64,000 bases of DNA from Flavihumibacter cheonanensis (GCF_022352215.1 NZ_JAKRWF010000003.1:62001-126000), one strand, 5' to 3'. Numbered from the stretch's first letter, positions 1 to 9,275 are shown. Numbers and translations are program-made. Notes: generated by a model not told the origin, from the sequence alone.

Positions 1-494
1 GTGCCATCTACTGTTTTCAGCGTAGCAACAGCAAGCGATCCATCGGCTTCCAGTTCAAAGCGGAAAGGAACTTCTTCCGGTCCGATGATCTCCTCCCCTT
101 TCAGGGCCATGTAATTGATACTGCCCTTGAGCAGTTGCTGGCCACTCAGGTTCTGAAGCGGGATACGAATTTCCAGTTCATTTTGGAAATAGGGAATCCG
201 GTCGTTTTCAAACAGGGGTTCGGGCTGATTTTCCAGCTTTCCTGTTTCCACTGGGGTTCCCATTTGGGCAGCCCAGGAGGAGTCCGCAACAATCCGGGTA
301 TTGGGTTGCTCATCGGTGGCGGTGATGGAATACAATTTCCAACCGGGAGCAATTTTTGCTTTAAGTATAATTTCAGGAGTCCCGGAACTGTTGGAACCGG
401 TAAAGGTCCATTCAACAGGTTTGGGACTTTCCTGCGCATGCAGGGGCAACTGGAGTACCAGTAAAATTAGGGGTAGTAAAATTCGATTGAGCAT
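1..494 (-). CDS. DsbD N-terminal-domain-like secreted protein (partial, 3' end outside window)
   Basis: The first 164 codons of a gene that runs off the left edge. It starts at an ATG 15 bases after the stop of the related gene upstream. Residues 1-21 form a signal peptide (hydrophobic LLPLILLVLQLPL, then AQ). The rest reads as the beta-sandwich 'disulphide corrector' domain found at the N-terminus of DsbD-type thiol:disulfide interchange proteins. In Bacteroidota this domain is usually followed by a membrane DsbD core and a thioredoxin domain, but that part is not visible. The place where relatives carry a Cys pair reads YMALKGEEIIGPEEVPF, with no cysteine. The family call is good; whether it is a full DsbD or a stand-alone domain cannot be decided here. 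Confidence 0.7.
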   Translation of the reverse strand, partial: MLNRILLPLILLVLQLPLHAQESPKPVEWTFTGSNSSGTPEIILKAKIAPGWKLYSITATDEQPNTRIVADSSWAAQMGTPVETGKLENQPEPLFENDRIPYFQNELEIRIPLQNLSGQQLLKGSINYMALKGEEIIGPEEVPFRFELEADGSLAVATLKTVDG

Positions 495-509
495 ACCAAT
501 CAGGGTTTA

Positions 510-962
510 TTAACCACCGAGCGCTACTTTGAAATTGACGGTGGAGGGGGGAAGGCATTCTTTATCATTGCAGACCATGAATTCAACTTTGCCTGCGAGG
601 GTAGGTTTAGCCTTGCCTTTCACTTTGACAACCTGTATAAAATCTACTTTTTTCTCGTAGTAACGAACTTCGGAGCTGAATGCCTCTTCGTATACTTTTT
701 TGAGTTTCCCCTGCTCTTTTACCTGCCCGTCGAAGCTGATCAGGGGATTTTTGGTAAAATCAAAGGTGGTTGAAACGGGACCATCCCCGCCATTTTGGGC
801 ATACATATGAAAATTGCCACCGATATCTGCGGTCATGCGGACCTCATAGGTGTTTTCTGCAATTTTTTTAGATTGAAAGGTCCAGCGAACCTGTTTTTCG
901 CTTTGGGCAAAAGCACCTGTTGCAAGTACCAGTACCAGAAAAGAGAGTAACATTTTTTTCAT
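510..962 (-). CDS. Secreted DsbD N-domain-like (DsbC/PF11412-type) protein
   Basis: A 150-residue protein with a clear signal peptide (MKKMLLSFLVLVLATGAFAQ) and one beta-rich domain. Near its end it has the motif VCNDKECLPP (Cys131 and Cys136), which is the redox pair of the DsbD N-terminal domain family. Such domains take electrons from the membrane part of DsbD and pass them to periplasmic partners. It lies directly upstream of, and on the same strand as, a second copy of the domain that has lost the cysteines, so the two probably form one transcript. The role in periplasmic thiol reduction comes from the family; the partner is unknown. Confidence 0.72.
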   Translation of the reverse strand: MKKMLLSFLVLVLATGAFAQSEKQVRWTFQSKKIAENTYEVRMTADIGGNFHMYAQNGGDGPVSTTFDFTKNPLISFDGQVKEQGKLKKVYEEAFSSEVRYYEKKVDFIQVVKVKGKAKPTLAGKVEFMVCNDKECLPPSTVNFKVALGG

Positions 963-1030
963 GGCTCAAAATTCAGCGAAAAAAATCAAATGTTATGTTA
1001 ACCAAGTCACACAAGATCTTAGATTAACAG

Positions 1031-1696
1031 TTATCTGACACCTAAAAGGGAAGCAAAAACAGTACGGCCATCCAGGTTACCGAGGGCTTCTGAAGTAGCT
1101 CTTTCGGGGTGGGGCATCATGCCGAATACATTTCCTGCGGCATTCCGGATACCGGCAATATTTCTGAGTGCTCCATTGGGGTTGGCTTTGGTGTCAATGG
1201 AACCACCGGCATCACAGTAGCGATAGATCACCTGGTTATTGGCTTCCAGTTGATCCAGGGTAGCTTCATCTGCGAAAAAACGTCCTTCCCCATGGGCGAT
1301 AGGAATTTTCAGGGCCTGGCTGGAATCCTCTCCTTTCAGGTACACATTTTTGCAGATAAACTGCTGATTGGCATTTCTTAATAATACACCGGGAAGCAGG
1401 TGAGCTTCACATAAAATCTGGAAACCGTTACAAACGCCCAGCACTTTTCCTCCTTTATTGGCAAATTCAATCACGCTTTGCATCATCGGGCTAAAGCGGG
1501 CTACTGCACCACAGCGCAGGTAATCGCCATAAGAAAATCCTCCGGGTAAAACAATGCAGTCGTTGGTGTTGAAGGCTGACAGGTCCTTGTCTTTATGCCA
1601 GAGCATGATGACTTCCTGCCCCAGGTCATTTTGCAGGGCTTCCTGCATATCGCGGTCACAGTTGGATCCGGGGAAAACGACTACACCAAACTTCAT
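1031..1696 (-). CDS. purQ: Phosphoribosylformylglycinamidine synthase, glutaminase subunit
   Basis: PurQ releases ammonia from glutamine for the PurL synthetase, the FGAM step of de novo purine synthesis in the cytoplasm. The class I glutamine amidotransferase signatures are all present: the N-terminal [11 protein letters not shown], the nucleophile elbow GVCNGFQ with the catalytic Cys, and the C-terminal MMPHPER with the catalytic His. The ATG at 1696 gives 221 residues, the usual size; an upstream TTG in frame (1717) would overlap the preceding gene and adds residues unlike the family. It follows the DUF6427 gene by 10 bases. A TAnnTTTGCGCC-like element lies in the tail of that gene and may give purQ its own promoter. 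Confidence 0.95.
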   Translation of the reverse strand: MKFGVVVFPGSNCDRDMQEALQNDLGQEVIMLWHKDKDLSAFNTNDCIVLPGGFSYGDYLRCGAVARFSPMMQSVIEFANKGGKVLGVCNGFQILCEAHLLPGVLLRNANQQFICKNVYLKGEDSSQALKIPIAHGEGRFFADEATLDQLEANNQVIYRYCDAGGSIDTKANPNGALRNIAGIRNAAGNVFGMMPHPERATSEALGNLDGRTVFASLLGVR

Positions 1697-1706
1697 GTAC
1701 GATAAT

Positions 1707-2696
1707 TTAAGGCGCAAAAGTAATGAAATTGATGGCCATCACAAAGGCAAAGAGCAGCCAATGTAGAATCAGGGGGAACAATTTTTTATTGGGATAAAAA
1801 TAGGCTGCCGCATGAAAACAGGCGATGGGAATCACACTCAGCATCCAGTGCTGGTAATTGTCACCCGGATTTACAAGAATGACAATGAGTCCGACCAGCA
1901 GGATCAACAACAGCAAACTCCAGTTCTTTCGTACCTGGATCAGCATTTTATTCAGGTTGTCCTGCACGAAAAAGGCGCCAACCAAAAAAGGAATGACCAG
2001 CAGTAAAATACCACCTGTAGTCCAGAGTGATTCCGGCAATTTGGGCAGGTGGAACTGGATGGAGGGGATCAGTTCTTCCGGGTGCCAGTTATCGGTCAGG
2101 TACATCACCACCAGCAGAAAATAAAAAGGTGCCATATAGCCGATCAGGGCTACTACGAATTCACCAATCCGGAGCGGGCGGGTAATAAAAATGCCCAGGA
2201 TTACCATTAGCACAAATCCGATGGAAGGGGTATATAATAAAGGCAGGATTCCCGCCAGCAGGGAGGTATTAAAGATGGCGCCCATGGCCCGTTGGTTATT
2301 GTACCAGCGCACCATGCCATACCAGATCCAGATCAGGGCAAAGTTTACCAACAGGGTGCTGGAGAACTGGTTCCATTCCGGCAGCAGGCTGCTAACCAGC
2401 AGGAAGGCCATCCCGAAAAGGTAATTGGGCTTGGGCAGGAGTTTGATGGTATTGGCGATCCGATTGAGAAGGCTGGCCTGCAGGTAGAGTAATAAAAAGG
2501 CCAGCAGGGGATAAAAAAACCCTTGCTCACCAAAGAAGGGAGCAAGGGTTTTGAGTAATAACTTATAGAGATAATTATCATCCTCCTGCTTTAGCGGAGC
2601 AGTAGAATGCAGAAATAGCGGGAATTTTAGTACAAAGGCATAAATCAGCAGGATGAGGGCATTGCCTGGATTTTTTTGCCTGAAAACTCCTATCAC
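1707..2696 (-). CDS. DUF6427 family integral membrane protein
   Basis: A 329-residue protein made almost entirely of hydrophobic helices, about nine or ten membrane segments. The opening pattern [17 protein letters not shown] and the overall composition match the Bacteroidota-specific DUF6427 family, whose function is unknown. The start is a GTG 12 bases after the stop of the secreted-protein gene upstream, so the two are probably cotranscribed, with purQ following 10 bases later. Nothing in the sequence shows catalytic residues. Position next to purQ does not by itself imply a role in purine metabolism. Confidence 0.7.
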   Translation of the reverse strand: MIGVFRQKNPGNALILLIYAFVLKFPLFLHSTAPLKQEDDNYLYKLLLKTLAPFFGEQGFFYPLLAFLLLYLQASLLNRIANTIKLLPKPNYLFGMAFLLVSSLLPEWNQFSSTLLVNFALIWIWYGMVRWYNNQRAMGAIFNTSLLAGILPLLYTPSIGFVLMVILGIFITRPLRIGEFVVALIGYMAPFYFLLVVMYLTDNWHPEELIPSIQFHLPKLPESLWTTGGILLLVIPFLVGAFFVQDNLNKMLIQVRKNWSLLLLILLVGLIVILVNPGDNYQHWMLSVIPIACFHAAAYFYPNKKLFPLILHWLLFAFVMAINFITFAP

Positions 2697-2708
2697 GTTG
2701 GCTGGGTT

Positions 2709-4244
2709 TTAAAAATCGACCCTGGCGAAGCACAGGTAATTCCTGTACAGGCAGGGTATGACGATCTGCCTGCCACTCACCTGCTTCGCGAATCTAGGCA
2801 TGAAATCGTATCCCTTATCCAGGTTTTTCAAAGTTGGATAGCGGGTAATCTTACCCGTTGGATCCAGGCTTTGGTCGGTCAATACAAAAGTTCTTCTTTC
2901 GAAAGTATTAAAAAGAAAGTGAACTTCCCCGCCTGTATTCATGATTCCATAAGAAATCAGGTTATCGCTCTCGTCGTCGAACTGATTTTTGGTAATCACA
3001 TTATTCCATTCCTTGGTACCATCCTGGCTGAAGGAAATCACCAAAACGTTTTCAGCAAAATAGCGGTTCATGGGGTTGTTGTTCCAGCCATAGCGGTTCC
3101 AGGGCATACCAAAGGGGGAATATACCGGCGACCAATACCCGTAATTCATGGGACCGAACCAGGGGTTGCCCCAGCCCATATAATCCCACCTGTTGAAACC
3201 ATTATTGCGGGAAGTGGTATAAAGAGACTCACTCACGATAGCAAAACCACCATCTTTCCGGGTAAAGATATTTTTGATAAAGAAATCATTGAAGGCGGAT
3301 TTTTTATTAGCATCGGTTCCTTTGGCCATTACCCGGAGGTCGTCTGTAAACACAATTGCCGTATCCATGACTTTGGCATTATTGCCTTTATCCCAGTTCA
3401 CCAGGTAGAGTCCTTCTATATTTCCTCTTTTCTGCCGGGAGAAAAAGGAAGCCAGAATCACCCGGTTGTTACTATTATCGATTTTCATGAGCAGGTTGTC
3501 GAGAATCTGTTTACCGATTTCGACATTCCGGATACTGAAGCCCAGGGAATCGGGGTGTTTGATTAACATATTGACCCCGGATATGAAATCAGAGTTGCCG
3601 GCTCTTGAAAAGCGGGCTACCACCAGTTCTCCGGCATTGCTAAGGTGAAAATCAGAGAAATAATCTCCCTTTTCATCCATATCCACCTGGCTGAAATTGC
3701 GGGTGATCAGGGCCAGGTTCTCATCGTAGAGGAAAGAAGTGATGAAGAATTTACGGGGATTGCTGCTATTCACCTTAAACAACATGATCTTTTGTTTGTC
3801 GTCACTATTGATGACGGTATAGATCTTATTGCTGGATGTATAACCGATTTCGGTGGTATCCAGGGTTACAGGGTTACCCAGGGGTTTACCATTGGCGCCG
3901 ATAGCGATATAATCACAATACACTACCCGTTTGCGCTGGTACTGATAAAAGAACAGGATCTTTTCCGGATAGGTAATATAATCCACATTGATTACGCGGT
4001 CGGGCATAAAGTCCATGAGTACCCGATCCTGCGACTTCATTTCATCATCATAGATGGAAATGGCATGTTCTGTCCGGTTATTTTTATAGATCAGCAGGCT
4101 TCCATTAATTTTTCCCAGGATCTCAAAAGAGGTACGGCGTGAGTCTTCCTTTTCAGGCTCCGTATATACTATCCGGGGAGCCTGGGCGTTTACATTAATA
4201 AGGGCCAATAAAAAAATGCCAAACAATACGAGTTTGATTTTCAT
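2709..4244 (-). CDS. Secreted protein of unknown function with an aromatic/Gly/Asn/Pro-rich insert
   Basis: A 511-residue protein. The ATG at 4244 is chosen because it opens a standard signal peptide (MKIKLVLFGIFLLALINVNA, cleavage before Gln-Ala-Pro); the open frame extends upstream but without a leader-like sequence. The mature part looks all-beta and reminiscent of repeated-blade proteins, but I recognise no family with certainty. Around residues 355-405 lies a stretch very rich in Trp, Tyr, Gly, Asn and Pro (for example MGWGNPWFGPMNYGYW). It is unlike the rest of the protein and suggests a flexible or surface-binding loop. It heads a minus-strand run with the DUF6427 gene and purQ. Confidence 0.6.
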   Translation of the reverse strand: MKIKLVLFGIFLLALINVNAQAPRIVYTEPEKEDSRRTSFEILGKINGSLLIYKNNRTEHAISIYDDEMKSQDRVLMDFMPDRVINVDYITYPEKILFFYQYQRKRVVYCDYIAIGANGKPLGNPVTLDTTEIGYTSSNKIYTVINSDDKQKIMLFKVNSSNPRKFFITSFLYDENLALITRNFSQVDMDEKGDYFSDFHLSNAGELVVARFSRAGNSDFISGVNMLIKHPDSLGFSIRNVEIGKQILDNLLMKIDNSNNRVILASFFSRQKRGNIEGLYLVNWDKGNNAKVMDTAIVFTDDLRVMAKGTDANKKSAFNDFFIKNIFTRKDGGFAIVSESLYTTSRNNGFNRWDYMGWGNPWFGPMNYGYWSPVYSPFGMPWNRYGWNNNPMNRYFAENVLVISFSQDGTKEWNNVITKNQFDDESDNLISYGIMNTGGEVHFLFNTFERRTFVLTDQSLDPTGKITRYPTLKNLDKGYDFMPRFAKQVSGRQIVIPCLYRNYLCFARVDF

Positions 4245-4358
4245 TTCGTACGCTTTAGTTAAAGGTAATATCCATTGCAGATATTTATAGGACAATTTTA
4301 CGCACCAGTCGGTTGTTTATGTTCACAACATATGCATAAGGTATGATTATTTTAACTA

Positions 4359-4366
4359 TACCTTTG
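4359..4366 (+). promoter_or_regulatory. Candidate -7 promoter element upstream of kup
   Basis: TACCTTTG matches the Bacteroidota -7 consensus TAnnTTTG exactly. It lies 75 bases before the GTG start of kup, implying a leader of about 70 bases that contains a short inverted repeat (GACCA/TGGTC, about 4373-4392). No clear -33 TTTG is seen at the usual distance. Confidence 0.45.
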
Positions 4367-4440
4367 CAAGACGACCATCCATATAGCTGGTCTATTCTGA
4401 ATACCAGTCGGCAGTTGAATGCCGGCGCAATAGTCTAACA

Positions 4441-6423
4441 GTGGGAAAAAATTTAGACAAAGTCTCCTTAGGAGGCCTCTTAATTGCTTTAGGAATTATT
4501 TACGGTGATATTGGAACTTCTCCTCTCTATGTATTTAACGCGATTATATCCGGCAGGACTGTCACGGAGGATTTGATTGTTGGAGCTTTGTCCTGTATTA
4601 TCTGGACCCTCACCCTGGTAACCACGGTTAAGTATGTGTGGTTGGTATTGCGGGCAGATAACCGGGGGGAAGGCGGAACCTTTGCCCTGTATGCATTGGT
4701 ACGGCGAAGAAAAAAATGGCTGGTAGTACCTGCCATGATTGGGGGGGCTTCCCTGATGGCGGATGGTATCATCACCCCTCCCATGACCATTACTTCTTCC
4801 ATTGAAGGGTTAAGAGAGTTGCCGGTATTTCATGAATTGCAGACTTCCACCATTGTATATATTGTATTGGCGATTATATCGCTGTTCTTTTTTATGCAGC
4901 AGTTTGGGACTGCTTCCATTGGAAAGATGTTCGGTCCCATTATGATGGTCTGGTTTACCATGCTGGGTATTTTGGGGGTATTGCATATTACAGATGATTT
5001 ATCCATTTTAAAGGCGATCAATCCTTATTACGCGGTCAACTTTTTGGCTACCTATCCCAAGGCGATCTGGTTGCTGGGTGCGGTATTCCTTTGTACCACG
5101 GGTGCGGAAGCGCTCTATAGTGACCTGGGACATTGCGGTCGGGATAATATACGTTTCTCCTGGATTTATGTAAAAACCTGCCTGTTGCTGAATTATTTCG
5201 GACAGGGCGCGTTTTTGCTGGCCAATCGTACCGGCATTGAAGTTACCCCTGCGGCAAAAGCAGAGCTGGGTATTAATGCTTTTTACGACCTGATGCCACA
5301 ATGGTTTATTATACCAGGTGTGATCATTGCCACCACTGCTGCCATTATCGCCAGCCAGGCAATGATCTCCGGTGCTTATACCCTGATCAGTGAAGCGATG
5401 CGACTCAATTTGTGGCCCAGGCTGAAGATTCGATATCCTTCCGAAGAAAAAGGCCAGTTGTTTATACCGGGTATCAACACGATGATGTTTATAGGTTGCG
5501 TGGGCATTGTACTCTACTTTAAGGAATCTTCCCGTATGGAAGCTGCCTATGGGTTGGCGATTATAGTTACCCTGATTACTACCACGATCCTGTTTTCAAA
5601 TTATATGGTGGCACGCAGGATTAATTCGGGACTGATCTACCTGTTTCTGGTTACCTTCCTGGTGATTGAAATCACTTTCCTGGTAGCCTTGCTGGAAAAG
5701 TTTACCCATGGGGGTTATATCACCCTGATTATTGGGCTGGGTATGTTCATCATCATGTATGTATCGTACCGGAGTCGCAAGATCAAAAATCGTTATGTGG
5801 AATTTGTTCGGCTGGAGCATTATGTACCCATGATCCAGGAACTCAGCAATGATAAAACGGTTCCGAAACATGCCACTCACCTGGTGTATATGACCAGTGC
5901 GAACAATCCCAAAGAGATTGAACATAAGATCATTTATTCCATCCTGAACAAGAAACCCAAGCGGGCCGACATTTATTGGTTTGTGCATGTGGATACGCTG
6001 GATGATCCTTATACCTGTGAGTATGTGGTGGATCATATCATTCCCAATGATATTATTCGGGTGGAGTTCAGGCTGGGTTTCCGGATGGAACCCAAAATCA
6101 ACCTGCTGTTCCGCAAGGTGGTGGAAGAACTGGTGAACAACAAGGAAGTGAATATTTACAGCCGGTACGAAAGCCTGGAGCGAAACAATGTGGTGGGTGA
6201 TTTCCAGTTCATCGTGATGGAAAAATACCTGAGCCAGGACAATGAGCTGCCATTCTTTGAGCGGATCATTATGAAGATTTATTTCTGGCTGAAAGAAATC
6301 AGCCTGTCTGAAGAAAGAGGATTTGGACTCGATCCCTCCAATGTGGTGGTAGAGAAGTTCCCACTGATTGTTGCACCGGTTACAACGATTCGGTTGAAGC
6401 GGGTGTATCATGAGGAGGAGTGA
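4441..6423 (+). CDS. kup: KUP/HAK/KT-family potassium uptake transporter
   Basis: A 660-residue low-affinity K+/H+ symporter of the inner membrane. The N-terminus carries the family signature GIIYGDIGTSPLYVF (about residues 18-32), followed by about 12 membrane helices to about residue 450 (including LMADGIITPPMTITSS) and a hydrophilic cytoplasmic C-terminal domain of about 200 residues. The start is a GTG; a stop codon sits just before it and no ATG lies in range before the signature. It is divergent from the secreted-protein gene at 4244. Length and motif order are normal for the family. I saw no c-di-AMP riboswitch in the leader. Confidence 0.95.
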   Translation: MGKNLDKVSLGGLLIALGIIYGDIGTSPLYVFNAIISGRTVTEDLIVGALSCIIWTLTLVTTVKYVWLVLRADNRGEGGTFALYALVRRRKKWLVVPAMIGGASLMADGIITPPMTITSSIEGLRELPVFHELQTSTIVYIVLAIISLFFFMQQFGTASIGKMFGPIMMVWFTMLGILGVLHITDDLSILKAINPYYAVNFLATYPKAIWLLGAVFLCTTGAEALYSDLGHCGRDNIRFSWIYVKTCLLLNYFGQGAFLLANRTGIEVTPAAKAELGINAFYDLMPQWFIIPGVIIATTAAIIASQAMISGAYTLISEAMRLNLWPRLKIRYPSEEKGQLFIPGINTMMFIGCVGIVLYFKESSRMEAAYGLAIIVTLITTTILFSNYMVARRINSGLIYLFLVTFLVIEITFLVALLEKFTHGGYITLIIGLGMFIIMYVSYRSRKIKNRYVEFVRLEHYVPMIQELSNDKTVPKHATHLVYMTSANNPKEIEHKIIYSILNKKPKRADIYWFVHVDTLDDPYTCEYVVDHIIPNDIIRVEFRLGFRMEPKINLLFRKVVEELVNNKEVNIYSRYESLERNNVVGDFQFIVMEKYLSQDNELPFFERIIMKIYFWLKEISLSEERGFGLDPSNVVVEKFPLIVAPVTTIRLKRVYHEEE

Positions 6424-6427
6424 GCAT

Positions 6428-6506
6428 GGAAGAGGGAGGAATGGAAGACGGGAGGAATGGAAGACCAGGCTCCCTTTCCTCCTTTTTGCATCTTCCTTTC
6501 CTCCCT
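6428..6506. repeat. Intergenic purine-rich 15-16 bp repeat with inverted pyrimidine-rich half
   Basis: Between kup and the next gene the unit GGAAGAgggAGGAAT occurs about twice (6428-6442, 6443-6458) and begins a third time. A complementary stretch, CTTCCTTTCCTCCC (6493-6506), matches GGGAGGAATGGAAG (about 6450-6463) at 13 of 14 positions, so the RNA could fold back. The same unit recurs at 44617-44660 and, degenerate, at 55620-55755. Confidence 0.6.
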
Positions 6507-6530
6507 TCTCACGTCTGACATCTCACATCT

Positions 6531-7313
6531 ATGCTATTCCTATACATCTTCCTTACCATATTGCTCCTGAGCGTGCTGGGATATTTCCTGCAGGAAAAAC
6601 TGATTTTCAAACCGGAGAAACTGGCGGCTGATTTTGAGTTTAAATATGATAGTCCATTTCGGGAATTGTTCTTTCATCCGGAGCCAGGGGTCAGTATCAA
6701 TGGACTGCATTTTTACCGCGACAAACCGGATGGATTAATCCTCTACCTGCATGGCAATAGTCGCAGTATTAAGGGCTGGGCCAAATATGCCCGGGATTTT
6801 TACCGGTACAACTATGACGTAGTGCTGATTGATTACCGCGGCTTTGGAAAAAGCACCGGCAAGAGAAGCGAGAAACAATTGCTTTCAGATATCCAGTTTG
6901 TCTACACAGAACTTACCCGCCAGTACCCTGAACATCATATCATTGTTTATGGCAGAAGTATAGGCAGTGGATTTGCCGCCAAACTGGCTTCGGATAATCG
7001 GCCCCGTTACCTGATCCTGGACGCGCCCTATTATAGTTTCAAAAAAGTAGTGGAACGATTTCTGCCCATCCTGCCGGTGTCTGTGGTATTGCGTTATCAC
7101 CTCCGGACAGACAAATGGATCCGGCATGTGAATTGTCACACCTATATACTTCATGGCACGCGCGACTGGCTGATTCCCATCCGGCACAGTGAAAAATTAC
7201 AGGCCATCAATCGTTCCAAAATCACATTGATCCGAATTGAAGGCGGAGGGCATAATAACCTGCCCTCCTATCCGGAATACCATAATTTTTTGAGAGATAT
7301 TTTAAAGTATTGA
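6531..7313 (+). CDS. Membrane-anchored alpha/beta hydrolase (ABHD13/Bem46-like)
   Basis: A 260-residue protein. Residues 1-20 form a single N-terminal membrane anchor, followed by an alpha/beta hydrolase domain. The oxyanion motif LYLHGNSRS, the nucleophile elbow GRSIGSG (Ser143), Asp212 in HGTRDWL and His241 in GGGHNN form a complete catalytic triad. The family includes serine esterases, thioesterases and peptidases; the substrate cannot be read from the sequence. The protein at 13752-14561 is a paralogue with the same layout. The next gene is convergent, 16 bases away. Confidence 0.85.
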   Translation: MLFLYIFLTILLLSVLGYFLQEKLIFKPEKLAADFEFKYDSPFRELFFHPEPGVSINGLHFYRDKPDGLILYLHGNSRSIKGWAKYARDFYRYNYDVVLIDYRGFGKSTGKRSEKQLLSDIQFVYTELTRQYPEHHIIVYGRSIGSGFAAKLASDNRPRYLILDAPYYSFKKVVERFLPILPVSVVLRYHLRTDKWIRHVNCHTYILHGTRDWLIPIRHSEKLQAINRSKITLIRIEGGGHNNLPSYPEYHNFLRDILKY

Positions 7314-7329
7314 GTCAGCGGGTTAACTC

Positions 7330-7941
7330 TTAATCGTTGGTTGAGAACTGTTCTTTCACCTGTTTCAATTCATCGATAATGGACTGCAAACGCCCAGTTT
7401 CTTTTTTTATACTTTTTTTCCCGAGATAAAAATAGGCAAATAGAATCCAGGCAATGGTTACGACAACAATAATCAGGGAAGGCCAAAAAGGACGTCCACT
7501 CAGAATTTCGATGTAGTAGATGCCGATGACAACACTGAGCAGCATGGTAAAAACGGGGCCCTGAAAAGTCAACTGTTTTTTCCGGATCGCATAGTATTCT
7601 TCCCATTGCCGCAGGTGTTCAGCCGGACTAAGACTTTCATCAATCGCTTTGATTTTGCCATACGTATAAAACATGAAAGCGGCCTGCATCAGACAAAGCA
7701 ACACAACTAAGCTCATGGATAAATAGGTGTACCAGAACTTGAATCCAAAATTGCCAAAAAAGATCATCCAGGTAATGAATGCTGCTGTAAAGATCTGCCC
7801 GATGGCACCAATCAGTTGGGTGTTCTTCAGCCATTTTCTATTTCGCTGGGAGGTACTGCTAAGTTCAGCAGGTGAAGAAATCTGCCTGGCTTTACCTGGC
7901 TCCTCCTGCCAGATTTTTTTCAGTGCATCAAAGTCTTGCAT
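7330..7941 (-). CDS. Membrane protein coupled to an ECF sigma factor (possible anti-sigma)
   Basis: A 203-residue protein: a short soluble N-terminus (about 35 residues, with LKKIWQEEPGKA), then four membrane helices at about 38-62, 68-93, 125-145 and 150-172, and a charged C-terminal helix. The ATG lies inside the end of the sigma-factor gene (14-base overlap), so translation is probably coupled. Proteins in this position after Bacteroidota ECF sigma genes often act as membrane anti-sigma factors. Here that is only an inference from position and topology, since no known anti-sigma domain is visible. Confidence 0.6.
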   Translation of the reverse strand: MQDFDALKKIWQEEPGKARQISSPAELSSTSQRNRKWLKNTQLIGAIGQIFTAAFITWMIFFGNFGFKFWYTYLSMSLVVLLCLMQAAFMFYTYGKIKAIDESLSPAEHLRQWEEYYAIRKKQLTFQGPVFTMLLSVVIGIYYIEILSGRPFWPSLIIVVVTIAWILFAYFYLGKKSIKKETGRLQSIIDELKQVKEQFSTND

Positions 7942-8419
7942 ATTGATTATAGATTTCTGTCAGTTGTTTTTTAATACGATGAATTTTCACGCGCAGGTTG
8001 TTCACACTGATGTCAACTACTGCAGCAATTTCCTCATAGGACTGATCTTCCAGCACCATGGAAATAAGAAGACGATCGGCTTCCGGAAGTTTGCTGATGC
8101 AGGTGTACAACAACTGTACTTCCTGCTCCCGGTTTGATTTTTCCTCCTGTAACTGTGCAACCGGGTGTTCATCAATATCCACGGTTTTCAACTTACGCTT
8201 CCTCAAATAGGTGAGGCAGGTATTGACTGCGATTCTGTAAATCCAGGTTTTCCAGGAAGCTTCCTGTCGAAACTTGTGCATATTGTTCCAGACAGATAGA
8301 AAGACTTCCTGCAACAGGTCCTCCGCCTGCGTACGGTCTCCGGTATAACCCATACAGAGTTTTAGTATACCGGGAGCGTACTGCTCGTAGAGATCCGTAA
8401 ATTCTTTGTGTTGCTTCAC
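7928..8419 (-). CDS. ECF-type RNA polymerase sigma factor
   Basis: A 163-residue sigma-70 family protein of the extracytoplasmic function group. Region 2 spans about residues 10-75 (FTDLYEQYAPGILKLC, then GDRTQAEDLLQEVFLSVW and SWKTWIYRIAVNTCL). Region 4 follows at about 105-155 with the helix-turn-helix LEDQSYEEIAAVVDISVNNL and MVKIHR-like recognition helix residues. It sits in a tight minus-strand run: a secreted hydrolase 4 bases upstream and an overlapping membrane protein downstream. The regulon is unknown; autoregulation is usual for such genes. Confidence 0.9.
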   Translation of the reverse strand: MKQHKEFTDLYEQYAPGILKLCMGYTGDRTQAEDLLQEVFLSVWNNMHKFRQEASWKTWIYRIAVNTCLTYLRKRKLKTVDIDEHPVAQLQEEKSNREQEVQLLYTCISKLPEADRLLISMVLEDQSYEEIAAVVDISVNNLRVKIHRIKKQLTEIYNQYARL

Positions 8420-8423
8420 CTGC

Positions 8424-9275
8424 TTATTTGTTTAAAAATGCAGTTAATTCAGTTATAAACCAATTCGGCTGATCGTACATGATGAAATGTTTACTATCGG
8501 CAACTTTAATTTCAAGGTCAGGTGTTTGCTCGTATTGCAGCTTCAGCCAACGCTCAGACTGCTCCTTTGTCTGATAAATACTGCCCATTACCAATACAGG
8601 TTGAGGAATTTGTTTTAATGCAGCGCGAAGATCGGTGGTAGACATTTCCAGCAAGGTAGTAGCAAGTGTTTTACGGTCGCTTTTGTATTGCCAGATCGCA
8701 ATCTGCCTGGCTCTAGCGGTATCGGCTACCTGCCAGCGCATAGCCATGGCTGTTTGATCAATAAACCCTTTATCCGGCAGGTTCATAAAGTTGCGGATCA
8801 CCAGTTCCGGATTGAATGCCGGATTATTCTTGACTGAATCAACTGTGATTTGAGGTCTGCCTAATGCTGAAATAAAAGGAACACCATCCACACAAACGAG
8901 TTTGCCAAAAAGCTCCGGTGCTTCGCTTGCCACCCAGATACTCATAAAAGCTCCGAGGCTATGCCCTACCAGTACAGGTTTGGTTAGTTTTTTATCTTTT
9001 ACATAGCGAATGATATCTCCTTTTACAGTTTTCAGTACAGGTGTATCAATAGCCGGTTGTCCCGCATAACCGGCCAGTGTTAGTACATGACACTCGTATT
9101 GATTATTAAGGGTTGCCACTGTTTCTTTCCAAACCTCTCCACTGCAGCTATAGCCGGGAATCAGCAGCAGGGCCGGACCTTTACCGCTTACTTCTATATT
9201 AAATGCATATTGGGCCTGGGATCTGATGGTTAACCCAATAAAAATTGCCAGGTAAAGCATGATTCGAAGGTTCAT
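8424..9275 (-). CDS. Secreted alpha/beta hydrolase
   Basis: A 283-residue protein with a signal peptide (MNLRIMLYLAIFIGLTIRSQAQ) and one alpha/beta hydrolase fold. Visible motifs are LLLIPGYSCSG (oxyanion region), the nucleophile elbow VGHSLGAF (Ser106), a VMGSIYQ strand near the acid residue, and a late SKHFIMYD with the probable catalytic His. It is the first gene of a run that continues 4 bases later with the ECF sigma factor and its overlapping membrane protein. The hydrolase may therefore be made together with the regulators. The substrate is unknown. Confidence 0.85.
   Translation of the reverse strand: MNLRIMLYLAIFIGLTIRSQAQYAFNIEVSGKGPALLLIPGYSCSGEVWKETVATLNNQYECHVLTLAGYAGQPAIDTPVLKTVKGDIIRYVKDKKLTKPVLVGHSLGAFMSIWVASEAPELFGKLVCVDGVPFISALGRPQITVDSVKNNPAFNPELVIRNFMNLPDKGFIDQTAMAMRWQVADTARARQIAIWQYKSDRKTLATTLLEMSTTDLRAALKQIPQPVLVMGSIYQTKEQSERWLKLQYEQTPDLEIKVADSKHFIMYDQPNWFITELTAFLNK

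Noticed and set aside
4367-4440. Possible c-di-AMP riboswitch before kup
   Set aside because: Only a 5-base inverted repeat is present; the conserved core and length of that riboswitch class are missing.
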